The position numbers and the translations under genes are program-made. The notes beneath the pieces were generated by a model. It had not been told where the DNA came from and searched no databases. It worked only from the letters and a program-made list of their open reading frames with translations. Below, in pieces: positions 51,632 through 58,778 of a stretch of 61,777 bases of DNA. How positions within the stretch are numbered: position 1 is the first letter of the stretch; each line of letters begins with the position of its first letter. The stretch is from positions 1 to 61,777 of the forward strand of contig JAZDPH010000035.1 of the NCBI GenBank assembly GCA_043797735.1, read 5' to 3'. Origin of the DNA: BS750m-G77 sp043797735 (GTDB lineage Bacteria > Omnitrophota > Gorgyraeia > Gygaellales > Profunditerraquicolaceae).

Positions 51632-52191
51632 TTTTAATGCTCGATAACTACGACTCTTTTACTTATAACCTTGTCCAATACCTGGGGGCCTTGGGGCAGA
51701 AAATAGAGGTTTTCAGAAACGATAAGATTAGCTTGGCCGGGATTAAAAAGTTAAAACCCAGGCGGATTGTTATCTCCCCCGGCCCTGGCCGGCCGGAAAA
51801 CGCCGGCATCTCCTGTCGGTTGATAAAAGAATTCGCCGGCAAGATTCCCATTCTGGGCGTCTGCCTCGGGCATCAGGCCATCGCCTACGCCTATGGCGGA
51901 AGTATCGTTGCGGCAAAAAAATTAATGCACGGCAAGACCTCGGCAATCTACCATAATAAAAAAGAAATTTTTCGCGGCATCTCCAACCCCTTTGAAGCCA
52001 CCCGTTACCACTCGCTGGTCGTTGAAAGAAAAACCCTGCCGGCCTGCTTTGAGATTACCGCCTGGACTAAAGAGGCAGAGATTATGGGCCTGAAACATAA
52101 AGAATACCCGCTCTGGGGGGTGCAGTTTCACCCGGAATCAATTTTAACCAAGGCGGGGATGCGTATTTTATCCAACTTTATAAAATTATGA
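51628..52191 (+). CDS. trpG: Anthranilate/aminodeoxychorismate synthase glutamine amidotransferase
   Basis: Class I glutamine amidotransferase, 187 residues. MILMLDNYDSFTYNLVQYL, ISPGPGRPENAG, the nucleophile in GVCLGHQAIAYAYGG, and His/Glu in WGVQFHPESIL. It supplies ammonia to anthranilate synthase component I (TrpE) and perhaps to PabB. No trpE is in the window, so the partner must be encoded elsewhere. Confidence 0.93.
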   Translation: MILMLDNYDSFTYNLVQYLGALGQKIEVFRNDKISLAGIKKLKPRRIVISPGPGRPENAGISCRLIKEFAGKIPILGVCLGHQAIAYAYGGSIVAAKKLMHGKTSAIYHNKKEIFRGISNPFEATRYHSLVVERKTLPACFEITAWTKEAEIMGLKHKEYPLWGVQFHPESILTKAGMRILSNFIKL

Positions 52192-53198
52192 TTCAACAGG
52201 CAGTAGAAAAATTATCGCAAAAAGCCGACTTAGAGCGCAAACAGATGCAGGAGGTTATGGAGGAGATTATGTCCGGGGCAGCCCAGACGGCTGAGATAGT
52301 TTCTTTTTTAACCGCTTTAAGCGCAAAAGGCGAGACGATAGAAGAGGTGACTGCCGCAGTTTCGGTAATGCGCCGTTATGTTACGGCGGTGCGCACAAAG
52401 CACAAGGTGGTTCTGGATACCTGCGGCACAGGCGGGGACAAGAAGGGGACCTTTAATATCTCAACCGCAGCGGCCCTTCTGGTAAGCGCCTGCGGCATCG
52501 CCGTTGCCAAACACGGCAACCGTTCGGTCTCCAGTAAGTCCGGGAGTGCTGATTGCCTGGAGGCGTTAGGGGTAAATATTAACCTGGATAAAGAAGAAAT
52601 AGAGAAGTGTCTTGATGAAGTCGGCATAGCTTTTTTATTCGCCCAGAATTTTCACCCGGCGATGAAATACGCTATGCCCGCCAGAAAAGAGATTGGCAAA
52701 AGGACGGTGTTTAATATCCTCGGCCCCTTGACTAACCCGGCGGCTGCCACGCATCAGCTGGTGGGGGTATATGACAGGCATTGGTTAGAGATATTAGCTC
52801 AGGCGCTGGGAAATCTGGGCACTACCCGCGCATTAATCGTGCACGGAGAGGACGGCCTTGATGAGATAACTACAACCGGCAGGACATTTATCTCTGAGGA
52901 GTATAAGGGCAGGATAAAAAATTATGAGTTGACTCCAGAAGAGTTTTCAATAAAAAGGGCGGCTCCGGAGGAGTTAGCCGGTGGCAGCGCTAAAGATAAC
53001 GCCGAAATTATACTTGAAATATTAGGCGGTAAGGCAGGGGCTAAGCGCGATATTGTAATACTTAATGCCGCAGCAGCCGTCTATGCGGCAGAGAAAGTAA
53101 ATTCAATTAAAGAGGGGATTGCCCTGGCAAAAGAGGCAATAGATAACGGCGCGGCCTTAAAGAAACTAAAACTATTAAAGGACTTTTCAAAGCGATGA
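52188..53198 (+). CDS. trpD: Anthranilate phosphoribosyltransferase
   Basis: Joins anthranilate and PRPP. Glycine-rich DTCGTGGDKKGTFNISTAAALL binds PRPP. KHGNRSVSSKSGSADCLEALG and FLFAQNFHPAMKYAMPARKEIGKRTVFNILGPLTNPA follow. 336 residues, 4-bp overlaps with trpG and trpC. Confidence 0.95.
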   Translation: MIQQAVEKLSQKADLERKQMQEVMEEIMSGAAQTAEIVSFLTALSAKGETIEEVTAAVSVMRRYVTAVRTKHKVVLDTCGTGGDKKGTFNISTAAALLVSACGIAVAKHGNRSVSSKSGSADCLEALGVNINLDKEEIEKCLDEVGIAFLFAQNFHPAMKYAMPARKEIGKRTVFNILGPLTNPAAATHQLVGVYDRHWLEILAQALGNLGTTRALIVHGEDGLDEITTTGRTFISEEYKGRIKNYELTPEEFSIKRAAPEELAGGSAKDNAEIILEILGGKAGAKRDIVILNAAAAVYAAEKVNSIKEGIALAKEAIDNGAALKKLKLLKDFSKR

Positions 53199-53983
53199 AG
53201 AAGATGGATACCTTAAAAGAGATTACGGCAAAAAAGAAGGAAAAGATACTTCTGGCAAAGGCCCAGATCAGCGAAGAGGAGCTAAAGGCCAGGGTTCAGA
53301 GCTTAGCGCCTGCCCGGCCCTTTATAGAGGCGATAAAGAAACCGCACACTATCTCCTTAATCGCTGAGCTCAAAAAGGCCTCCCCGTCGCAGGGAGTAAT
53401 CCGCCCGGAGTTTAACGTGCAGGAGATTGCCCGGGCCTATCAGCAGGCAGAAGTGCAGGCGCTTTCGGTGCTCACCGAAGAAGATTTCTTTCAGGGGAAC
53501 CTTTCCTATATAAACGAGGCCAAGGGCATTACACAATTACCTATATTAAGAAAAGATTTTATCCTTGAGCCGTATCAGGTTTATGAGTCGCGCTATTTTG
53601 GCGCGGATGCAATATTATTGATTGCGGATCTGCTCTCCAAGGAAAAGTTATCCGAGTTAATGGGCATAGCCGATTCCTTAGGCATGGATTGCCTGGTTGA
53701 GGTGCATGCGGAAAAAGAGCTAAAGAAAGTTTTAAGCCTCAAAGCCCCCCTAATCGGGATAAATAACCGCGACCTGCATACCTTGGAGGTCGACTTCAAA
53801 AATACAGAGAAACTCTTCCCCTTAATCCCCAAAGATAAAACCGTAGTCGTAGAAAGCGGCATTAAGAGCCGCCAAGACATTCTCTTCCTTAAAATCCTAG
53901 GCGTCAGCGCTGTGCTTATCGGCACTGCCTTTATGCAGGCAGAGGATATAGGGCGGAAGGTTGAAGAGATAATGGGATGGTAG
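53195..53983 (+). CDS. trpC: Indole-3-glycerol phosphate synthase
   Basis: TIM-barrel enzyme closing the indole ring. SLIAELKKASPSQGVI contains the catalytic Lys region; LSVLTEEDFFQGN, LPILRKDFILEPYQVYESRYFGADAILLI, GINNRDLHTLEVD and VVESGIKSRQDI follow. 262 residues. It is separated from trpF by a 2.2-kb insertion. Confidence 0.95.
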   Translation: MKKMDTLKEITAKKKEKILLAKAQISEEELKARVQSLAPARPFIEAIKKPHTISLIAELKKASPSQGVIRPEFNVQEIARAYQQAEVQALSVLTEEDFFQGNLSYINEAKGITQLPILRKDFILEPYQVYESRYFGADAILLIADLLSKEKLSELMGIADSLGMDCLVEVHAEKELKKVLSLKAPLIGINNRDLHTLEVDFKNTEKLFPLIPKDKTVVVESGIKSRQDILFLKILGVSAVLIGTAFMQAEDIGRKVEEIMGW

Positions 53984-54016
53984 TTGCTTTCTTCGTCAAG
54001 AATCCTTCTTCGTCAA

Positions 54017-54054
54017 GAATCCGTAGCGGAGGTTTCAACCTCCGCTACGGATTC
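54017..54054. repeat. GTAG-type palindrome, left edge of the trp island
   Basis: Perfect 18-bp arms at 54017-54034 and 54037-54054 (GAATCCGTAGCGGAGGTT and complement), 2-nt loop. It is preceded by a tandem CTTCTTCGTCAAGAATC duplication (53991-54020 region) just after trpC. The GTAG start of the stem is like REPs mobilised by REP-associated transposases. Confidence 0.85.
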
Positions 54055-54060
54055 AGCTTA

Positions 54061-54087
54061 GTCATTGCGAGCGAAGCGAAGCAATCT
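54061..54087. repeat. Half REP unit (GTCATTGCGAG)
   Basis: GTCATTGCGAG, then CGAAGC and GAAGCAATCT; only the left arm of the element seen whole at 31192 and 41399. It is directly followed by the long hairpin. Confidence 0.75.
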
Positions 54088-54096
54088 ATCTCTAAT

Positions 54097-54284
54097 ATAT
54101 TTCGCTGCGGGGTTTGCTCGCGCACTGGAATTTTTTGCCGTGTGCTGCGGTTTACGGCTCGTTCGTTTGGCGAAATTCCCTCAGCTATCGCTTCGGTCAG
54201 TTTCGCCACTCACTCGCCGTAATTCCTTGCACACATCTGCCAAAAAATTCCTAATGTGCGCTCCCAAACCCCGCAGCGAAATAT
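54097..54284. repeat. 188-bp nested hairpin (possible structured RNA or MITE)
   Basis: Nested pairs: 54097-54116 with 54265-54284 (20 bp perfect), GCGCAC 54120-54125 with GTGCGC 54256-54261, GGAATTTTTTG 54127-54137 with CAAAAAATTCC 54241-54251, TGTGC 54141-54145 with GCACA 54229-54233, TTACGGC 54152-54158 with GCCGTAA 54216-54222, TGGCGAAA 54168-54175 with TTTCGCCA 54201-54208. Short frames over it are not convincing genes. This and the adjoining palindromes and terminator fill the 522-bp gap. Confidence 0.85.
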
Positions 54285-54385
54285 CGAGAGAATCTGTGCC
54301 CGCTCAAATTTTCGTACATGCTGCTCAAAGCAACCCTCGCCAGCCGCTCGCTCGGAAAATAGGGGACGTTTCTATTTTTCCATTT

Positions 54386-54416
54386 ATCCCAAACGTGGAA
54401 GCGCTTGGGATTTTTT
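54386..54416 (+). terminator. Terminator-like hairpin before the first island gene
   Basis: ATCCCAA (54386-54392) with TTGGGAT (54405-54411) and six T. Preceded by AGGGGACGTTTCTATTTTTCC, a phrase of the kind found next to REP elements. Confidence 0.65.
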
Positions 54417-54441
54417 AATGAGTTAAGGTAGAAAGATGAGA

Positions 54442-54470
54442 TTGACGCAAATATAGAGGAGTGGTAAAAT
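54442..54470 (+). promoter_or_regulatory. Island promoter 1 (duplicated leader)
   Basis: TTGACG (54442-54447), 17-nt spacer, TAAAAT (54465-54470). The block from 54423 to the start codon is closely repeated at 55648-55733, where it drives the third island gene. Confidence 0.75.
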
Positions 54471-54477
54471 AGGAAAA

Positions 54478-54561
54478 ATGAGCGGTTTAAGGCGAAAGGA
54501 ACTTCATGATGAGATTTGTTTTTATTGTAATTTTAGGTTTGGGTGTTGTTTTATGCAGTGA
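54478..54561 (+). CDS. Putative leader micro-ORF 1 (MSGLRRKE...)
   Basis: ATG 54478 falls about where transcription should start. The first eight residues MSGLRRKE are identical to those of the micro-ORF at 55703. This copy runs 27 codons in another frame into the next gene. It could be a leader peptide; shared DNA ancestry alone could also explain the match. Confidence 0.35.
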   Translation: MSGLRRKELHDEICFYCNFRFGCCFMQ

Positions 54562-55021
54562 GGGTTGCGTTAATGCGCAAGTAACTATTCTTGCTGACTT
54601 AGGGGTGAGCGAAGAGGATTATTGTTATCATACTAAAATGGGTAGGGCTCTGTATAAAGGAATTTCCAATAAGCATTGCGTTTGTGATGGTAGTTTAGTT
54701 GAAGTTTTTCCGGATACCGATGAAGACGGCAATTCACTTATTCGTGCCAAACCTTATCCTGGCAGACTGCATGATTCATCAGATGTATACTGTAAAGGAA
54801 AAATTGTTGGTTATAAATTTTACTATAGGGATGCAGAAGGGACAAGAGAATTTGATACATTACAAGAGTGGGATAATTTCTGCAATACATTAGCCAAAAA
54901 TCAGGAAGATTGTTTTGATAATCTAAGCTATACTAAGGCAACAATAGATTACTATGATAATAAGAATACTAACGCAATAGAAGATTACTATAATAATAAA
55001 AAGAATAAAAAGAATAATTGA
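54506..55021 (+). CDS. Small secreted Cys-rich protein of unknown function
   Basis: 171 residues. N-terminal signal (MRFVFIVILGLGVVLCSEG), with a Cys at VLCSEGC that could be a lipobox-like site. The mature part has about eight Cys, including CVCDG and pairs that could form disulfides, aromatic-rich segments (YKFYYRDAEGT) and an Asn/Lys-rich tail (DYYNNKKNKKNN). I do not recognise a family. AAAGGA precedes the ATG. It is the first gene of the island that splits the trp operon. Low GC relative to neighbours suggests transfer. Confidence 0.6.
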   Translation: MMRFVFIVILGLGVVLCSEGCVNAQVTILADLGVSEEDYCYHTKMGRALYKGISNKHCVCDGSLVEVFPDTDEDGNSLIRAKPYPGRLHDSSDVYCKGKIVGYKFYYRDAEGTREFDTLQEWDNFCNTLAKNQEDCFDNLSYTKATIDYYDNKNTNAIEDYYNNKKNKKNN

Positions 55022-55054
55022 AATAAAAGATAATGGGGTCAGATTTATTTTTCT

Positions 55055-55085
55055 ATCCCGAGCGCTTCCGTTCTTGGGATTTTTT
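55055..55085 (+). terminator. Terminator after the first island gene
   Basis: ATCCCGAG (55055-55062) with CTTGGGAT (55073-55080, one G-T pair), then T run. The loop GCGCTTCCGTT is close to the reverse complement of the loop at 54393-54404, as if the hairpin interior had been flipped. Confidence 0.7.
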
Positions 55086-55141
55086 GTTTGTGAGATTTTG
55101 CCATATCCTGCGTCTATTAGGGTAGAAAGGAGGCAGGATAA

Positions 55142-55651
55142 ATGATAAGCTCATTACTTATCGCAAAGATTGAAAGTAAAATATTCCAGATTCGAGGGAA
55201 AAAAGTTATGTTAGATAGAGATATCGCCTTTCTTTATGGCGTAAAACCTATAGCTTTAAGGCAGCAGGTAAAAAGAAATCGCGAGAGATTTCCAGAAGAT
55301 TTCATGTTTCATCTGACGAGCGAAGAGGCAAAAATCTTGGTATCACAAAATGTGATACCATCAATGAAAGTCTTGGGAGGTTATTTACCTTATGCTTTCA
55401 CCCAAGAAGGGGTTGCTATGCTTTCTAGTATTTTGCATAGCAGGCAGGCAGTGTTAGTTAATATTCAGATAATGCGTGTTTTTGTGAATTTAAGAAGAAT
55501 GGCTTTAACCTATGTTGGCCTAAAACGTAAAATAGATGAGATAGAGAAGAAATACGATGAGCAGTTTGCTGTGGTATTCCATGCGATAAAGCAACTGCTC
55601 GATCCGCCGCCGGAAAAGAAGAAGAGGATAATCGGGTTTCAGAGCCATTAG
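55142..55651 (+). CDS. ORF6N-domain DNA-binding protein
   Basis: 169 residues. Residues 10-95 fit the ORF6N pattern: IESKIFQIRGKKVMLDRDIAFLYGV, LRQQVKRNRERFPEDFMFHLT, and PYAFTQEGVAMLSSILHS. A C-terminal coiled segment follows (KRKIDEIEKKYDEQF). ORF6N proteins are common in phage and as scattered bacterial accessory genes; the target is unknown. AAAGGAGG precedes the start. A TTAGGGTAGAAAG box upstream is shared with the two other island genes. Confidence 0.85.
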   Translation: MISSLLIAKIESKIFQIRGKKVMLDRDIAFLYGVKPIALRQQVKRNRERFPEDFMFHLTSEEAKILVSQNVIPSMKVLGGYLPYAFTQEGVAMLSSILHSRQAVLVNIQIMRVFVNLRRMALTYVGLKRKIDEIEKKYDEQFAVVFHAIKQLLDPPPEKKKRIIGFQSH

Positions 55652-55666
55652 GGCAGAAAGATGAAG

Positions 55667-55695
55667 TTGACGTAAATATAGAGGAGTGGTAAAAT
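55667..55695 (+). promoter_or_regulatory. Island promoter 2 (duplicated leader)
   Basis: TTGACG (55667-55672), 17-nt spacer, TAAAAT (55690-55695); same block as 54423-54509, located at the 3' end of the ORF6N gene. Confidence 0.75.
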
Positions 55696-55702
55696 AAGGA
55701 AA

Positions 55703-55732
55703 ATGAGCGGGTTAAGGCGAAAGGAGCATTGA
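55703..55732 (+). CDS. Putative leader micro-ORF 2 (MSGLRRKEH)
   Basis: Nine codons from ATG 55703, at the predicted transcription start, ending TGA one base before the next start codon. It shares MSGLRRKE with 54478. Confidence 0.35.
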   Translation: MSGLRRKEH

Positions 55733-55733
55733 G

Positions 55734-56072
55734 ATGCAGAAGAGGCTGGTTGGGATATTGGCAGTTTTGTTATTAGCGTTTCCTTTGGTTTGTTTTGGGC
55801 AGGAGGCTGCGCCTAAAGATGAAGGGCAGCCGGTAGAGGCCGTTATTGGCCAAGAGGGGCCTTCGGAATGTGAAAAGGCAGGGGGGCAGTTAACAAAGAC
55901 ACAAGAGTGCGACGGCTTAGAGAGCGATTGGTGCGTCATTTCCGAGAGGCAGCAGTGTTATGCCGACCAGGTCCAGGACGGAAAGTGCACAGTAGGAGAG
56001 TATTCAGAGGAACTTCAAGCAATAATCGGCATCACCCCGCGGGTCATCTGCGATAGTAAAGATAATCAATAA
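55734..56072 (+). CDS. Small secreted Cys-rich protein, DUF333-like
   Basis: 112 residues. Signal peptide (RLVGILAVLLLAFPLVCFGQE), an acidic linker, then CEKAGGQLTKTQECDG, WCVISERQQCYADQV and GKCTVGEY. The spacing C...GG...C...WC...QCYAD...C recalls DUF333-type small exported proteins, though the match is by eye only. Function unknown. It is the last gene of the island, with the duplicated promoter/leader upstream and the GTAG palindrome downstream. Confidence 0.6.
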   Translation: MQKRLVGILAVLLLAFPLVCFGQEAAPKDEGQPVEAVIGQEGPSECEKAGGQLTKTQECDGLESDWCVISERQQCYADQVQDGKCTVGEYSEELQAIIGITPRVICDSKDNQ

Positions 56073-56093
56073 TTATTCTTCGGAAGTTATCCA

Positions 56094-56129
56094 CCCCGTA
56101 GGGCAGGTTTTTAAACCTGCCCTACGGGG
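56094..56129. repeat. GTAG-type palindrome, right edge of the trp island
   Basis: Perfect 17-bp arms CCCCGTAGGGCAGGTTT (56094-56110) and complement (56113-56129), 2-nt loop, followed by TTATTATTTT, so it may also act as a terminator for the island gene. Confidence 0.85.
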
Positions 56130-56160
56130 TTATTATTTTACCCCCGCCGTTAAGTTTTTC

Positions 56161-56188
56161 TTGAAATGCCAACTAAAACTGATATCAT
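56161..56188 (+). promoter_or_regulatory. Promoter of trpF-trpB-trpA
   Basis: TTGAAA (56161-56166), 16-nt spacer, TATCAT (56183-56188). The predicted transcription start coincides with ATG 56196, giving a leaderless mRNA. Confidence 0.55.
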
Positions 56189-56195
56189 AGGTGCT

Positions 56196-56825
56196 ATGAC
56201 GAAAGTAAAGATTTGCGGGATAACTAATCTGGAGGATGCGCTCAAGGTAGCTGATTTTGCGCCTGATGCGATGGGCTTTGTTTTTTATAAGAAGAGCCCG
56301 CGCTATATCACGCCGCTTAAGGCCTACGGCATAATCAGGCAGCTGCCGGTAGATATCCTTAAGGTGGGGGTATTTGTGGACGCCAGTGAAAAGGATGTCC
56401 GCCGCACTGCCAAGCTTTGCAACCTGGATATGCTGCAGTTCCACGGCAAGGAGTCGCCGAAGTTCTGCGATAAATTTGCCGAACGCAAGGTAATCAAGGC
56501 CTTCAGGATAAGGAATAACGTAAAAAAAGAGGATATCCTCAAATATAATACCTTTGCCTATCTTTTTGACGCCTTTGTCAAGAGTAAGCCCGGCGGGACC
56601 GGCAAGAGGTTTAACTGGAAACTGATTAAGAAATTAGGAGATTTAAAGCGGCCGATATTTTTGGGCGGAGGGCTTAACGAGAAAAATGTTTCCAAGGCAA
56701 TAGAGTTAATCGGCCCGGAATGGGTGGATGTCTCCAGTTCCGTGGAGATAAGGCCGGGTAAGAAGAATTGCGATAAGGTGAGAAGATTTATTGGGGCAGC
56801 AAGGAGCGCGTATGTTGCCGGATAA
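56196..56825 (+). CDS. trpF: Phosphoribosylanthranilate isomerase
   Basis: TIM-barrel isomerase. KVKICGITNLEDAL holds the catalytic Cys, and YLFDAFVKSKPGGTGKRFNW holds the catalytic Asp and phosphate loop; PIFLGGGLNEKNV and VDVSSSVEIRPGKKN complete it. ATG 56196 is the natural N-terminus (MTKVKICGI); ATG 56166 would add ten unrelated residues and overlaps the -35 box. About 209 residues. Overlaps trpB. Confidence 0.94.
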   Translation: MTKVKICGITNLEDALKVADFAPDAMGFVFYKKSPRYITPLKAYGIIRQLPVDILKVGVFVDASEKDVRRTAKLCNLDMLQFHGKESPKFCDKFAERKVIKAFRIRNNVKKEDILKYNTFAYLFDAFVKSKPGGTGKRFNWKLIKKLGDLKRPIFLGGGLNEKNVSKAIELIGPEWVDVSSSVEIRPGKKNCDKVRRFIGAARSAYVAG

Positions 56826-57993
56826 AAGAGGGCACTTTAACGGTTTTGGCGGCAGGTATGTGCCGGAGACGCTGATTTATGCCCTTGATGAACTGGAGAA
56901 AGAGTATAAAAGGGCAAAGGGCAGCCGGGAATTTCGCAAGGAATTTAATTATTACCTGAGCGAATATGCCGGGCGGCCTACGCCTTTATATCTGGCTGCG
57001 AATTTAAGCAGGTATTTAGGTATAAGTAAAATATACTTAAAACGAGAGGACCTCCTGCATACCGGCGCGCATAAGATTAACAACACCCTGGGACAAATTC
57101 TTCTGGCGCTAAAGATGAAAAAGGCGCGGGTTATTGCCGAGACCGGCGCCGGCCAGCACGGGGTTGCCACTGCCACGGTTGCCGCAAGGTTCGGGCTTAA
57201 ATGCGATATCTACATGGGCACAGAGGATATTCGCAGGCAGGAGTTAAACGTTTTCCGGATGAAACTCCTGGGGGCGCGCGTTATCCCGGTTAAGAGCGGC
57301 TCAAAGACCTTAAAAGACGCAATGACCGAGGCCTTAAGGGACTGGGTTACCAATGTGCGCACTACACATTATATTATCGGAAGCGTTGCCGGCCCGCATC
57401 CTTATCCGGTGATGGTCAGGGAGTTTCAGTCGGTAATAGGCCGCGAGGCAAGGCGCCAGATATTAAAGAAAGAGGGCAGCTTGCCGGATTATCTTGTTGC
57501 CTGCGTGGGGGGCGGCAGCAATGCCATGGGATTATTCCATCCTTTTTTTAATGATAAGAGCGTAAAGTTTATCGGCGTTGAGGCCGCGGGCCTGGGCTTA
57601 GCATCCGGAAGGCATGCGGCGACCCTTGTCAAAGGGGGGATCGGGGTTCTGCACGGTTCAAAATCCGGCCTGCTTGAAGATAAATTCGGACAGGTCAAGA
57701 TTGCCCATTCGATTGCCGCCGGCCTTGATTATCCCGGCGTAGGGCCGGAGCATGCCTATTATAAAAAGACCGGCCGGGCCGATTATGCGGCGGTAACCGA
57801 TAAGGAGGCGCTGGAGGGGTTTAGGCTTCTCTCTGAAAAGGAGGGGATCATCCCGGCGCTTGAGCCGGCGCATGCGATTTTTTACCTGACTAAACTAAGG
57901 CGCAAAATAAATAAAAATTCGGTGGTGATAGTCTGCCTTTCAGGCAGGGGGGATAAGGATATAGGAATTGTAACGAAGAAATTAAATTTATGA
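56812..57993 (+). CDS. trpB: Tryptophan synthase beta chain
   Basis: PLP enzyme joining indole and serine. REDLLHTGAHKINNTLGQ carries the PLP Lys, followed by AETGAGQHGVATAT, VGGGSNAMGLF and the serine-binding C-terminus. ATG 56812 follows AAGGAG (56801-56806) and gives the usual N-terminus; it overlaps trpF by 14 bp. 393 residues, TrpB1 type. Confidence 0.96.
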   Translation: MLPDKRGHFNGFGGRYVPETLIYALDELEKEYKRAKGSREFRKEFNYYLSEYAGRPTPLYLAANLSRYLGISKIYLKREDLLHTGAHKINNTLGQILLALKMKKARVIAETGAGQHGVATATVAARFGLKCDIYMGTEDIRRQELNVFRMKLLGARVIPVKSGSKTLKDAMTEALRDWVTNVRTTHYIIGSVAGPHPYPVMVREFQSVIGREARRQILKKEGSLPDYLVACVGGGSNAMGLFHPFFNDKSVKFIGVEAAGLGLASGRHAATLVKGGIGVLHGSKSGLLEDKFGQVKIAHSIAAGLDYPGVGPEHAYYKKTGRADYAAVTDKEALEGFRLLSEKEGIIPALEPAHAIFYLTKLRRKINKNSVVIVCLSGRGDKDIGIVTKKLNL

Positions 57994-58778
57994 ATAGAAT
58001 TGAGAGGAAATTCAAAGAATTAAAAGCGGCTAAGAAAAAGGCCTTTATCGCGTTTATCACCGCCGGCTATCCCAATCTGAACACCACTAAAAAGCTGCTT
58101 TTGGAATTTTCCCGGATCGGGGTGGATATTGTGGAATTAGGGGTGCCTTTTTCCGACCCGATGGCTGACGGGCCGATAATCCAGCAGGCTTCAGAGGCCG
58201 CCTTAAAGAATAAGGTCAACCTGCAAAAGATACTGGGGTTGGTCCGCCAGGCGCGAAAACAAACCCAGATGCCCATATGTCTTATGTCGTATTACAACCC
58301 GATATACTGCTTTCCTCAGGAGAAGTTTGTAAAACTGGCGGCAGGCGCCGGGGTGGACGGGGTGATTATCCCTGATTTGCCGCCGGAAGAGGCAGGGGAT
58401 TTTTTAAAGGCAGCTAATAAAAGCGGCCTTGATATTATTTTGTTTCTTGCCCCGACCTCTAGTTCCAAGCGCATTAAATTAATCTCCAAAAAAGCCAAAG
58501 GGTTTATTTATTATGTTTCCCTGACCGGCGTTACCGGCCCGCGCCAGCAGCTGCCGGATGATATTGCCGCCCATATTAAGGCGATCAAGCGGGTTACCAA
58601 TAAGCCCGTCTGTGCCGGTTTCGGCGTCTCCAGCCGCCTTCAGGTAAAACAGATTAACAGAGTTGCCGACGGGGTAATCGTCGGCAGCGCCATCATTAAA
58701 AAAATAAGAGAAAACGCAAAACGAGCCGACTTAGCCGCAAGAGTAAGCAGCTTTGTCCTTAAACTAAAAAGCAGATGA
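57990..58778 (+). CDS. trpA: Tryptophan synthase alpha chain
   Basis: Cleaves indole-3-glycerol phosphate and passes indole to TrpB. AFITAGYPN and the catalytic Glu/Asp in VELGVPFSDPMADGPIIQ, then GVDGVIIPDLPPEEA, YYVSLTGVTG and GFGVSSRLQ. 262 residues. Overlaps trpB and the next gene by 4 bp each. Confidence 0.96.
   Translation: MNRIERKFKELKAAKKKAFIAFITAGYPNLNTTKKLLLEFSRIGVDIVELGVPFSDPMADGPIIQQASEAALKNKVNLQKILGLVRQARKQTQMPICLMSYYNPIYCFPQEKFVKLAAGAGVDGVIIPDLPPEEAGDFLKAANKSGLDIILFLAPTSSSKRIKLISKKAKGFIYYVSLTGVTGPRQQLPDDIAAHIKAIKRVTNKPVCAGFGVSSRLQVKQINRVADGVIVGSAIIKKIRENAKRADLAARVSSFVLKLKSR

Noticed and set aside
51628..53983. Tryptophan attenuator before trpG
   Set aside because: trpG overlaps murA by 4 bp, so there is no leader space; no Trp-rich leader peptide was found before trpF either.
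54097..54284. Possible integron attC site
   Set aside because: The hairpin is long and nested, but no integrase gene, core GTT site or cassette array of the classical type is visible; kept as unexplained structure.
53977..54418. Two overlapping open frames after trpC (81 and 117 codons)
   Set aside because: They are formed by palindromes and the long hairpin; no ribosome-binding site or recognisable motif, and composition follows the repeats.
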